A DNA stretch of 50,065 bases from an uncultured Porphyromonadaceae bacterium (lineage in GTDB: Bacteria; Bacteroidota; Bacteroidia; Bacteroidales; Muribaculaceae). Positions 1-7,571 of this stretch are shown piece by piece (positions within the stretch are counted from its first letter, which is position 1; each line of letters starts with the position of its first letter). The position numbers were made by a program, and so were the translations under genes. The DNA lies in assembly GCA_947175495.1 (NCBI GenBank), contig CAMWNB010000013.1, forward strand, positions 1-50,065. The letters run 5' to 3'. The notes under the pieces were generated by a model that saw nothing but the letters and a program-made list of their open reading frames with translations, ran no database searches and was not told where the DNA came from.

Positions 1-320
1 TGAAATTTTGCGAGAATTTCGATTGGTCAAGAATCAGCGCGGATAAACGCTTTCTTATGTATGTTCACTACATCCCGCTCCACTTAACCCCAGACCGGGG
101 CTTCTGCGAGGCGGTCTGCTACCGCAAAATTAGCAATAATTCTTGATATTTTGAGCCTACTATGCTGAAAAACATAAGTTCACAATAAAAAAAGCCCGAA
201 ATGGCCATCAAGGGAGGTTAAGGGTTAGGGGGTATATAATGCATACTAACTAAAGTCCCCGGATATTTTTCCGCAACTGGTGATTAACCACATAACCCTC
301 ATTTCAAGATTCAAAAGGTG
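1..320. other. AT-rich stretch with no clear gene
   Basis: I see no complete gene here. A 47-codon open segment on the plus strand (3-146, no start, ends in TGA) could be the tail of a gene entering from the left edge, but I do not recognise its product and the frame may be chance. The rest (147-320) has stops in all frames and looks like decayed or regulatory DNA. Base composition is clearly more AT-rich than the region beyond 7.6 kb. Confidence 0.4.
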
Positions 321-506
321 CTATGCGACTTTTCCGGTTTCGATTTCGAATTTGAGGAATTGGAAGATATAGGCTGCGCCCTGATAGTAAAGGCCACATT
401 CGGGGTCATTGAGCTTTGCGAAGGTGGTTGATGAATATGAATATAGCTTGTCGAGGGCGCGCTGTATGTCCCAGTCTCTGCCATAAGCTTTAAAAACTGT
501 TTGAAT
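321..506 (-). pseudogene. Remnant of an unrecognised protein gene (C-terminal part)
   Basis: The minus strand holds a 61-codon open segment ending in TAG at 323-321. It reads like real protein: aromatic-rich and amphipathic, with segments such as AYGRDWDIQRALDKLYSYSS and GLYYQGAAYIFQFLKFEIE. There is no ATG, GTG or TTG start in this frame, and an in-frame TGA (509-507) cuts it off upstream, inside a perfect 16-bp palindrome. I read it as the 3' end of a broken gene. I do not recognise the family. A short real gene using another frame (the MFEFKQF frame over the same bases) is possible but its sequence looks less protein-like. Confidence 0.35.
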
Positions 507-513
507 TCAAACA
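498..513. repeat. Perfect 16-bp palindrome
   Basis: TGTTTGAATTCAAACA is a perfect palindrome, lying between the gene remnant and the promoter of the following lipoprotein gene. It could be an operator for a dimeric regulator or a by-product of the event that broke the remnant gene. Part of it (CTGTTTGAATT) also occurs at the minus-strand start of the 169-bp repeat element at 18354-18522. Confidence 0.45.
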
Positions 514-557
514 CACTCTAAGAAAGGGTTGATGATGTTTTTACCGATTATTTACGC

Positions 558-565
558 TATATTTG
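558..565 (+). promoter_or_regulatory. Bacteroidetes-type -7 box (TATATTTG)
   Basis: TATATTTG fits the TAnnTTTG consensus and lies 26 nt before the ATG of the lipoprotein gene at 592. No convincing TTTG -33 element is found about 20 nt upstream. Confidence 0.5.
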
Positions 566-591
566 CACTTGAATAGAATAACAGTTATTGT

Positions 592-1161
592 ATGGCAAGA
601 CTTCTCAAACGCTCTGCTTTGCTCGCCGGCATCGCTCTCGCAGTTGCCGCGACTGCCTGTGGGAAAACGAGCACCACAAAAACCGAAAAGGTGGAAGGAG
701 CTGAATGGAATGTGACCGTTTGCAAGGTTGTTTATAACATAGATGGTGACGGTCAATATACCGTAGCCGATACGGCAAGGATGAATAAGGGATTGAAAAA
801 ACTTCCGCACACAGAATATACCATTGGCTGGACTATGCCCAGTGCTGACGGTAAAATTTGGTTGGTCGCTTATGAGGATGAGCCGATATTATCCGAGAAA
901 GTTGCCGTGAGCGAAGTCTGGTCGATACCGTCATACGACGGAGATATACAGGTGGGGTTTAAGTTTGCCGATGCTAAAAAGTGGGAAACAATCACACGGG
1001 AGAATATAGGTAAAAGATTGGCTGTGTTTGTAAACGGCGAGCTTATGAACGCACCGCAAGTGAACTCAGAGATAACTTCGGGTAGTTGTTCGGTGTCCAT
1101 TCCGGCCGATAAGATTCACGAATACTTACCCAACCTTGATCTGGAGAAATTGAAACAATAA
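592..1161 (+). CDS. Lipoprotein with SecDF P1-head-like domain
   Basis: This 189-residue protein starts with a positively charged, hydrophobic signal and a lipobox ending at Cys about residue 23 (AATAC-G), so it is probably a lipid-anchored envelope protein. Residues about 125-175 (TRENIGKRLAVFVNGELMNA, then PQVNSEITSG) match the pattern of the SecD/SecDF P1 head subdomain, where an ENxGKRLAIxxDG segment precedes a SAPxxxxxI motif. No SecD membrane segments are present, so this is a stand-alone head-like domain and not a translocase subunit. The middle part (residues 35-120) is unrecognised. The ATG at 592 follows a -7 box at a sensible distance. It is encoded toward the CRISPR array but is not expected to be part of it. 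Function unknown. Confidence 0.8.
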   Translation: MARLLKRSALLAGIALAVAATACGKTSTTKTEKVEGAEWNVTVCKVVYNIDGDGQYTVADTARMNKGLKKLPHTEYTIGWTMPSADGKIWLVAYEDEPILSEKVAVSEVWSIPSYDGDIQVGFKFADAKKWETITRENIGKRLAVFVNGELMNAPQVNSEITSGSCSVSIPADKIHEYLPNLDLEKLKQ

Positions 1162-1194
1162 CGATAAAAACAACGAGGCTGCGCCGTAGACATT

Positions 1195-1244
1195 ATGAAC
1201 TGCACCCCAAAAGTTTGTTGTATAACTTTTGGGGTGCAGTTCAT
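1195..1244. repeat. 50-bp palindrome with IS150-type ends
   Basis: Two perfect 21-bp inverted arms (1195-1215 and 1224-1244) flank an 8-bp centre. Each arm begins ATGAACTGCACCCC and continues AAAAGTT. From memory, terminal repeats of the IS150 group of IS3-family elements have the form TGnACTGnnCCCnAAAAGTTGG, so this looks like two insertion-sequence ends facing each other with nothing between them. There is no T-tract on either strand, which argues against an ordinary terminator. The right arm runs into the first, degenerate CRISPR repeat, whose first base is changed. No target duplication is visible. Confidence 0.6.
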
Positions 1245-2394
1245 TGTCAAGTTCCTTTTTTTACATCAAACCACAACTCGTGGGGTCAACGGAGAAAATG
1301 CCGCCTTGTTGTCAAGTTCTTTTTTTTTACATCAAACCACAACACTGCTGGGCGGTTCCGAGCAGAATGTTCGTTGTCAAGTTCCTTTTTTTTACATCAA
1401 ACCACAACTTACTATCCGCTTTGTCTACTGCGGCGAGTGTTGTCAAGTTCCTTTTTTTTACATCAAACCACAACTGTAAAATACACATCTACATATATCC
1501 ACATGTTGTCAAGTTCCTTTTTTTTACATCAAACCACAACTCCTCACGCGCTTCACTTTACACTTGACGGTTGTCAAGTTCCTTTTTTTTACATCAAACC
1601 ACAACTCAACTTAGCTCCTTCGTCCTTGACATTGAGTTGTCAAGTTCCTTTTTTTTACATCAAACCACAACTTGCGCGTTTTTGAGATTGACATCGGCCC
1701 AGTTGTCAAGTTCCTTTTTTTTACATCAAACCACAACGAGATGAGGATGGATTTCGAGAGATGTAAGTTGTCAAGTTCCTTTTTTTTACATCAAACCACA
1801 ACCGTCTCCCCTGACCAACTCAACGGTATATTGTTGTCAAGTTCCTTTTTTTTACATCAAACCACAACCTTTAACTCAGCGTTTTTTCACGCACGACGGT
1901 TGTCAAGTTCCTTTTTTTTACATCAAACCACAACTTAAACTTCTAACTATGGGCGTATTTGGTAGTTGTCAAGTTCCTTTTTTTTACATCAAACCACAAC
2001 CAAATGCCGTCAAATCGCGCCGCGCCGGAGTTGTCAAGTTCCTTTTTTTTACATCAAACCACAACCCGCCGCCGCGCCGCGCTGGTCTGCAAAAGTTGTC
2101 AAGTTCCTTTTTTTTACATCAAACCACAACAGTGTGGTTGTTAGTGTTGTTTTTTTTGATGTTGTCAAGTTCCTTTTTTTTACATCAAACCACAACTTTT
2201 ACTTGGCTATCCTTCCCGCGGCCGTGGTTGTCAAGTTCCTTTTTTTTACATCAAACCACAACTTCCTATCCTCCTCTCTCTCTCGTGGAGGGGTTGTCAA
2301 GTTCCTTTTTTTTACATCAAACCACAACCGATATCATCTCAGAGTATCCCATCAATACGTTGTCAAGTTCCTTTTTTTTACATCAAACCACAAC
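1243..2394 (-). CRISPR. Type II-C CRISPR array, 18 repeats and 17 spacers
   Basis: Repeats are 36 bp; on the plus strand they begin GTTGTCAAGTTCC, carry eight T, and end ACATCAAACCACAAC. Spacers are 29 or 30 bp. Repeat starts are near 1243, 1308, 1373, 1439, 1505, 1570, 1636, 1702, 1767, 1833, 1899, 1965, 2030, 2095, 2161, 2227, 2293 and 2359. The first (1243) is 35 bp with seven T and a changed first base; the second (1308) has C replaced by T, giving nine T; the others look identical. The tracrRNA anti-repeat pairs with the minus-strand repeat (GTTGTGGTTTGATGTA...), so crRNAs are transcribed on the minus strand. The degenerate copies are then at the old end and new spacers enter near 2394. 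Short plus-strand reading frames across the array are artefacts of the repeats. Confidence 0.97.
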
Positions 2395-2506
2395 CTCGGG
2401 TGTTTAAATGGGTGTTTTTGAGTGTTTTATGCGGGGTTTCGCGCGTCAAAAACGGGTGACTGTCCGAAGAAGTGGTGTTTGATAAAGGATTTTCTACGCA
2501 AAAATA
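2395..2506 (-). promoter_or_regulatory. CRISPR leader region
   Basis: This 112-bp non-coding stretch separates the cas2 stop from the first, youngest repeat. It carries a possible -7 box, TATTTTTG, at 2506-2499 on the minus strand directly after the cas2 stop codon, but no good -33 partner. If used, transcription would begin near 2492, about 100 nt before the first repeat. Repeats near this end are intact while those at the other end are degenerate, which supports this being the leader. Confidence 0.55.
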
Positions 2507-2845
2507 TTAAAAAAATTCCAATTGGCGAGGGGTGTCGGGGAGATTTTCAATTTCTTTGCCGCAATAGTTTATGATATCGCCATATTGTTTGTCTGTGACT
2601 TTCAGCATCGATACTTTTCCGAGTTTTGGAATGGCTGCTTTTACACGCCCGATGTGCGCTTCCATGCTTTCCCTGGATGCGCAGTGGCGCATGTAGACGG
2701 AAAACTGGAGCATGGAAAAGCCATCTTTTTCAAGGTACTTGCGGAACGTGGCGGCATCCTTGCGTTGCTTTTTGGTCTTTACCGGCAGGTCGAAAAATAC
2801 AAAGAGCCACATAATCCTATAAGCACTTAGCGCATGATAACTCAT
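2507..2845 (-). CDS. cas2: CRISPR-associated endonuclease Cas2
   Basis: Cas2 forms the Cas1-Cas2 complex that inserts new spacers. The 112-residue product starts MSYHALSAYRIMWLFVFFDL, with the beta-strand FVFFDLPV and acidic residue typical of Cas2, followed by KDGFSMLQFSVYMRHC, the ferredoxin-like core pattern of type II Cas2 proteins. The chosen ATG overlaps the cas1 stop as ATGA; an internal start at MWLFVFF (2812) is possible and would still contain the fold. It is the last gene of the cas9-cas1-cas2 operon and lies just before the array leader. A longer open frame continues upstream across cas1 in another frame and is not used. Confidence 0.93.
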   Translation of the reverse strand: MSYHALSAYRIMWLFVFFDLPVKTKKQRKDAATFRKYLEKDGFSMLQFSVYMRHCASRESMEAHIGRVKAAIPKLGKVSMLKVTDKQYGDIINYCGKEIENLPDTPRQLEFF

Positions 2846-3744
2846 GAGGAAACGCAGAATTCGGGGACGCTGAGGCGGTTGCTGTCGCCGCTCATGATGT
2901 CTTTGACTGAGTTGCACAATATCCGGAGTGCCATTGACAGGGGATGTCGGCGGTCGTCTACCTTTACGTCGGCATAGAGCACGTTGATAAGCTCGCCTTT
3001 TACCTCGCGGGTCAATTCCAGCACAGATAGATCGACAAGTCGCGCCACAATTTCGTCGACAACAGGGCGGAAGGGCTCCATGAGGTCGTCGGCCAGAGGA
3101 AAAGAGTTGTAGCGGCTTTTGTGGTGCAGGCCGAGTGTGGGCAGCATCCCTGCGGCGATAATGGCGCGGGCTGTGGCGGCACGCAATATGGAGTAGCCGT
3201 AGTTGAGCAGGCTGTTGGGGGCATCGCCGAAGCGTCCGCGCACAAAACCGGGGCCAAAAAGTTCTTTCCAATAAACACCGGCAGCAATGCCTTCGCGATT
3301 GTCGGCATCGCCGCTTTTTACGTTGCTGTAATAGGGACGCAGAAGTTCGCCCCTCAGTCCGCGACTTGACAGCATCCGCGACTGGTTGCGAATTTTAGCT
3401 TCTACGATCTGTTTCCAGATTGCCTTTTTGGATGGGAGAGATGCTTGCAGCTGTGTGCGGTAGCGCTCACCCTGCAGAGAGTTTCCGTCGAGAGAGCTGA
3501 ACAGTCCCGATGGCATTCCCTTGGCATCGCATAATGCGACCACAACGTTTTGCGCGAGCATAGCGTTGAGGGCCGGCATCGTGACGGATACCTGTTGGTT
3601 TTCGATTATCACTACGGCAATATCTTCGACAGGCACGGATGCGGGCGTGTCGGAGCCTTTGACTGCAATGGTGAGCTGATTGTTTCGCAGGCTAACCGAA
3701 CACGGCGATGACAGCACAATGCTGCGTTTCAGCATACCGCTCAT
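2842..3744 (-). CDS. cas1: CRISPR-associated integrase Cas1
   Basis: Cas1 is the metal-dependent integrase that inserts spacers at the leader-proximal repeat. The protein has 300 residues, usual for type II Cas1. Expected catalytic residues are visible: Glu151 in DNREGIAAGVYW, His207 in LGLHHKSRYNSF and Asp220 in LADDLMEPFRP; the segment LLNYGYSILRAATARAII is also typical. The start codon overlaps the cas9 stop (ATGA) and its own stop overlaps the cas2 start, so the three genes are translationally coupled. Nothing suggests damage, so spacer uptake is probably intact. There is no csn2 or cas4 nearby, which supports subtype II-C. Confidence 0.96.
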   Translation of the reverse strand: MSGMLKRSIVLSSPCSVSLRNNQLTIAVKGSDTPASVPVEDIAVVIIENQQVSVTMPALNAMLAQNVVVALCDAKGMPSGLFSSLDGNSLQGERYRTQLQASLPSKKAIWKQIVEAKIRNQSRMLSSRGLRGELLRPYYSNVKSGDADNREGIAAGVYWKELFGPGFVRGRFGDAPNSLLNYGYSILRAATARAIIAAGMLPTLGLHHKSRYNSFPLADDLMEPFRPVVDEIVARLVDLSVLELTREVKGELINVLYADVKVDDRRHPLSMALRILCNSVKDIMSGDSNRLSVPEFCVSS

Positions 3745-6700
3745 CTCTTGAAGCGTATTTCGCCTGTCGTGGTAAGCGTGAAGTCATAGCCTTCCACGAG
3801 CATATTAAGCTGAGTATGCAGCATTTGAATGGCGGGCCGTATAGGCTCATTAATTCTCCACACTCCGTTTTTAGCTTTTACGGCCGGATCGGACGCCGGG
3901 CGCGCTTCTTGATGATGCAAGAAGTTGATTGTACCATATCGATTTTTTCCTCTAACTAAGAACGACATACCAGTTACTACATACAGGCGGCGGCTTAGTT
4001 CTGCTTGCGTGGCTTCATACAGCTCTTTCGGCGATTTTTCATACATGAGCACCATTGTGCCCTTTTTGAGGATATAGCGAAGCGGGTAGTCGCGCTCATC
4101 GGATAGCGGTAGAATCTCGAGATATTCTTTTCGCTTGCGCACCGCTTCCAGATTATTGACAAGATTGAACGACCGTGCTCTTTTTCCTTTGGCGTCGGTT
4201 CCCTCGTAGATACCCATCGCGAAGTTCGAATCGTTGGTCACATGGAAGTGCTGCTTATATGGCGCAGCGGACAGGTCGCGGTGCTTTTTCAGGTGAATGG
4301 GGGATGTGACGTTGGGCTGGAAGATGCGCACACGCTTTATTTCCACACCTTTGGCGCGATTCAGATAGACCGGCTCGGTGCACAGGTTTTTGAATCCGCG
4401 CAGTTCTGCGGCTGCTTCTACTGCCGCGCGCACAGCGGGGTCGACAATCTTGGCAATATCCGCTTCCTTGAGCGATGACAGGGGGACGCGCAGGACATAG
4501 CGCACCCGGTCGTCGCGCATGATTGCGCCGTAGAAAGTCTCGTTGTGGAGGCGTGCGCGGGCAGTGTCGCCTTGTGCGTAAAGCGGCTTGCCATCGGCGC
4601 CGCGCACTATGCGCCCGCGTTTGCGAAGTTTCTTTTTCGATGCTTTCAGACGGTTGTCGGGTGTGTGGTGCGACACAATCAGAGATGCGGCCACAGCTTT
4701 GACGTCCTCGGTGAATGTGGGCCAGGGTTTGTCGAAGTGCGGCCGAGGTGTGCCGTCGAATTCGCTGCGTTCGGTGTCGCGCCGGTACTCGGCCCAGCGT
4801 CTGTATTCTTCGCGTCCGATGCAGGCAATCACTATGGCGTCGATGGTGTGGTGGCTGTGGTTGACGCGCTCTTTTGCCGAGAATTCACCCTGAAGTCCCC
4901 ACATCTTCCGGAACTCTGCGGTGGTGGCGCCCTTTACGGTGAACACCTGGTAGTCTTCGCTGCGAAACACGGTGCGGAGGTATTCGCGGGCGTAACGGCC
5001 GATGATGCCGATGTCGACGCCCTGGCGGTTGGTGAATCCCTGCGGCACTTCCGTCATTTTGAAGCGTGCCACCTTGTCGCGCCAATAGTCGAGTTGCATC
5101 CGCAGATAGTGGCGCTTTTGGATGAGCCTGTCCTTGGCTTCTTTCTCCATATAGCCGGAAGCCTTGGTGCGTGCTATCCGGTCGGCAAGGTCCTCGATTT
5201 TCTGATTCCACCCCAGCGTTTCGATGTTGGTTAGTACGTCCCGGACGCAGTCGAGCTGAGCGGGTAGCTTGGCACGCTTTACTTCGCGGTTGAAGCGGGC
5301 CAGGCAGAGTGTTTTGTTGGCTTGTGAATCGTCGCCGCCGAGCGACCGCGGGACAGTGTGCTCGATGTCGAACGCGGGCATCGGGCCGAGAAAGTCGGTG
5401 ATGGCAATCTGGCGGCCGGTGTACAGGCACTGCCGGTTCTGCTCTATCCACAGCGTGTATTTGAGCACGTCGGTGTCGGTGGGTTCAATGTCTTGTCCGC
5501 AGGCCTCTCGGTAGAATTTCTTTATTTCGTCGGCGTATCTGCGGTGTTCGGTGTCTTTATCGCGCTGGAACTGCTCGATGGCCCGCCGCATATTGGCATC
5601 GTTTAGGCCACGGGCAAACTCTATGTTGATGCGGGTGGCGCGGTCGATCTTGCCTTCGTCGAGCAGTCCGTTGACGAGATGGCGCAGGCGGAAGAGCGCT
5701 CTCATGGCCATGGGATTGCGGACGGAGGATGTGCGTGGCGAGCCCAGCCGCAGCCGGCCGCGTGCATCCATCCGGGCGGCGGGGTAGGTGTCTATTTTGG
5801 ATGGGTGGTAAAGGCGGTCGAGGCGGTGCATGTCTATTCCGTCCCTGTCTTCGAGGTAGCTGCGTATGGCGCCTTCTTTGGTGGTGGCCGCTCCGAATTC
5901 GGCGGGCTTGAAGTTGGTCAAAGTGTCGCACAGGCCATTGGCTATGGCGTCGCGTTCGGCATCGGATTTGTCGTCCCAGTCGTGGAATACTGCGGCGAGA
6001 TTGGCGACAAACACTGCTTCGTCGTAGCGCATGCCGCGCCTCAGCCATGGCAGCATCTTGCGTATTGCCTTGAGGCTCAGCGAGGCATAGCCTTGTGGCA
6101 CGGATGTCCGGGCAAACGTCCGGGCGTCGTTTTCGTCAAGCGCGAGATTGCGCTGTGCCCATTGGGCAAGCAAATCTTCCGAGTCGAAAGAATGAAGTGC
6201 GTGCCACACATCGTCGACCACCTGTTCCCGGCTTTTGGCTCCGCGGAGGGCGTAGCGGTCGTAAAGGACGTCGCGCCAGTCGTCGCCGAAGAGTGCTTTC
6301 AAAGAGGCGGTGACGGGGCATCCGGCGACGGATGTGCTCATGCGGTAATTGAACTTGCGCACAAATTCCTTGGGGTCGTCGCGGAAAGCGTAGTTTCCTT
6401 TGCCTGCGATCTTTGCGGCTATGTCTTCGAAGGGGAATTCCGGCTTGGTCTTTCTCATGAACAGTTGCATTGCCGTCTGCCGGTCGCGCTCGTCGAGCGG
6501 CAGATAGTCGTAGCCGGGTCCTTCCTGTATCTTTATGTTGTTGAGGAAGCACAGCATGCGGAATTCTTCGAACTGCGGATGCGACACGGGGCAGCGTGGC
6601 TTGGAGGGCTCGAACGTGCACCGTCCGACGAGGCCTTTTTGAGATTTCAGCGGGCGCTGATAGAAAATGGCACGATGGAGTTGCTTCACAAGCTCATCGG

Positions 6701-7394
6701 GAAGCTCCTGCCGGCTGCAAATGGCGTGAAACTCCCGTTCGGCGTGGAGGGTGCGGTGGGTGTAGCGGCCGCGGATGCGTTGTCCCGTGCCGTATAGCTT
6801 GTAGAAATATTCGCCGACGTATTCGCATCCGGCGTCGCGTATTTCGGCAGAGAGTCCGTCGATTCCTTTCTGCACGTCTCCTTCCGATTTTTTCGAGAGG
6901 TCCTTGCGGTTGCTTAGGAATCCGCGACGCTGTGCGAGATGGTAGAGTGCACGTCCGAGCTTGAACCGTTCGCTGCGTTGCGACAGGTCGAACCGGCGGT
7001 GCAGTGCGTCGTTGCGGTCGTGATAGGGGTTGCGGTCGCAGTTGTCGTCGGTGCGCTGCCATTCGCGGAAAGCCTCGTTCTGCGGGTATTGCCTGCCGCA
7101 GCGCCATTCTTTCAGTTCTTCGCCGGAGAGGGGCGGGCACATGCCGTTGTCCGACAACACTCTGAGCAGATTTATCTTTTGCAGGCGTCGGCGGAAATAA
7201 TGGCGCCGCATGGCCCGCGCAGCGGTGCGGTCCTGCACGGCGGGCTTTTCATTTCCTTTTTCGCGTGCGACGCCTTCCTGAAAGATATGCACGCCTCTGT
7301 CGATCAGGCGGCATGTCCCTTCTCTGCGTTCTATAATGGCCCAGCCGATGGAATTTGTTCCGAGATCAAGTCCTAAGGTCTTCATCGTGCTCAT
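3741..7394 (-). CDS. cas9: CRISPR-associated endonuclease Cas9, type II-C
   Basis: RNA-guided DNA endonuclease of 1217 residues, in the size range of II-C enzymes. RuvC-I is GLDLGTNSIGWA with Asp10. An Arg-rich bridge helix follows (about residues 57-80, ARAMRRHYFRRRLQ). RuvC-II is INIEFARGL with Glu592. The HNH domain has FDIEHTVPRSLGGDD with His679 and later Asn and Arg residues. RuvC-III is HHTIDAIVIACI with His849 and Asp852. All nuclease residues are present, so both strands should be cut. The C-terminal 250 residues would hold the PAM-interacting domain. A second ATG three codons in (MKTLGLDLG) could be the true start. It is the first gene of the cas operon, diverging from tracrRNA. The PAM cannot be told from this sequence. 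Confidence 0.97.
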   Translation of the reverse strand: MSTMKTLGLDLGTNSIGWAIIERREGTCRLIDRGVHIFQEGVAREKGNEKPAVQDRTAARAMRRHYFRRRLQKINLLRVLSDNGMCPPLSGEELKEWRCGRQYPQNEAFREWQRTDDNCDRNPYHDRNDALHRRFDLSQRSERFKLGRALYHLAQRRGFLSNRKDLSKKSEGDVQKGIDGLSAEIRDAGCEYVGEYFYKLYGTGQRIRGRYTHRTLHAEREFHAICSRQELPDELVKQLHRAIFYQRPLKSQKGLVGRCTFEPSKPRCPVSHPQFEEFRMLCFLNNIKIQEGPGYDYLPLDERDRQTAMQLFMRKTKPEFPFEDIAAKIAGKGNYAFRDDPKEFVRKFNYRMSTSVAGCPVTASLKALFGDDWRDVLYDRYALRGAKSREQVVDDVWHALHSFDSEDLLAQWAQRNLALDENDARTFARTSVPQGYASLSLKAIRKMLPWLRRGMRYDEAVFVANLAAVFHDWDDKSDAERDAIANGLCDTLTNFKPAEFGAATTKEGAIRSYLEDRDGIDMHRLDRLYHPSKIDTYPAARMDARGRLRLGSPRTSSVRNPMAMRALFRLRHLVNGLLDEGKIDRATRINIEFARGLNDANMRRAIEQFQRDKDTEHRRYADEIKKFYREACGQDIEPTDTDVLKYTLWIEQNRQCLYTGRQIAITDFLGPMPAFDIEHTVPRSLGGDDSQANKTLCLARFNREVKRAKLPAQLDCVRDVLTNIETLGWNQKIEDLADRIARTKASGYMEKEAKDRLIQKRHYLRMQLDYWRDKVARFKMTEVPQGFTNRQGVDIGIIGRYAREYLRTVFRSEDYQVFTVKGATTAEFRKMWGLQGEFSAKERVNHSHHTIDAIVIACIGREEYRRWAEYRRDTERSEFDGTPRPHFDKPWPTFTEDVKAVAASLIVSHHTPDNRLKASKKKLRKRGRIVRGADGKPLYAQGDTARARLHNETFYGAIMRDDRVRYVLRVPLSSLKEADIAKIVDPAVRAAVEAAAELRGFKNLCTEPVYLNRAKGVEIKRVRIFQPNVTSPIHLKKHRDLSAAPYKQHFHVTNDSNFAMGIYEGTDAKGKRARSFNLVNNLEAVRKRKEYLEILPLSDERDYPLRYILKKGTMVLMYEKSPKELYEATQAELSRRLYVVTGMSFLVRGKNRYGTINFLHHQEARPASDPAVKAKNGVWRINEPIRPAIQMLHTQLNMLVEGYDFTLTTTGEIRFKR

Positions 7395-7422
7395 GATATT
7401 ATGGATTTTGCCGTAAAAATAG

Positions 7423-7430
7423 CAAAAATA
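7423..7430 (-). promoter_or_regulatory. Possible cas9 operon -7 box (TATTTTTG)
   Basis: On the minus strand TATTTTTG (7430-7423) fits TAnnTTTG and lies 28 nt before the cas9 ATG. No proper -33 TTTG is seen 19-21 nt upstream; the nearest TTTG is 13 nt away. The cas9 promoter may therefore be weak or activator-dependent. It sits within the same short divergent region as the much better tracrRNA promoter. Confidence 0.4.
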
Positions 7431-7462
7431 TTTGGATTGGATGCAAATTGTGCTTATATTTG
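7431..7462 (+). promoter_or_regulatory. tracrRNA promoter
   Basis: TTTG at 7431-7434, a 20-nt spacer, and TATATTTG at 7455-7462 match the Bacteroidetes housekeeping promoter (TTTG-N20-TAnnTTTG). The expected transcription start is about 7469, exactly where complementarity to the CRISPR repeat begins. Confidence 0.85.
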
Positions 7463-7468
7463 CGCATA

Positions 7469-7548
7469 TTTACATCTTACCACAATAAGGCTATATGCCG
7501 AAGGGTAAAAATCCCTATGTCTCCGCGTACGCCGTGGAGACTTTTTTT
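7469..7548 (+). ncRNA. tracrRNA of the type II-C system
   Basis: The transcript pairs with crRNA and loads it into Cas9. The anti-repeat is 7469-7486 (core ACATCTTACCACAAT). It pairs with the first 18 nt of the minus-strand repeat, GTTGTGGTTTGATGTAAA, with one G-U pair and a 2x2 U/U internal loop as the only interruption. Downstream are a short hairpin GGC-UAUAU-GCC (7489-7499), a hairpin AGGG...CCCU (7502-7516), and a terminator hairpin with stem GUCUCC/GGAGAC (7519-7541) followed by seven T (7542-7548). At about 80 nt it is compact. It is transcribed divergently from cas9. This RNA fixes the direction of the crRNAs on the minus strand. Confidence 0.9.
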
Positions 7549-7571
7549 GTCTATGAGGGGGGCGGGCACAT

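Noticed and set aside
1278-2358. Self-targeting spacers
   Set aside because: I compared distinctive parts of several spacers with the rest of the window by eye and saw no match; this is not a full search.
1195-2421. Open frames of 60-156 codons across the array, rich in FFLHQTTT, FFTSNHN and FFYIKPQ repeats
   Set aside because: They are the CRISPR repeat read in three frames; the array explains them fully.
2507-3271. A 254-codon frame containing cas2 as its C-terminal part
   Set aside because: The upstream part overlaps cas1 in another frame and is Arg/Pro-rich; the ATGA-coupled start at 2845 gives a normal Cas2.
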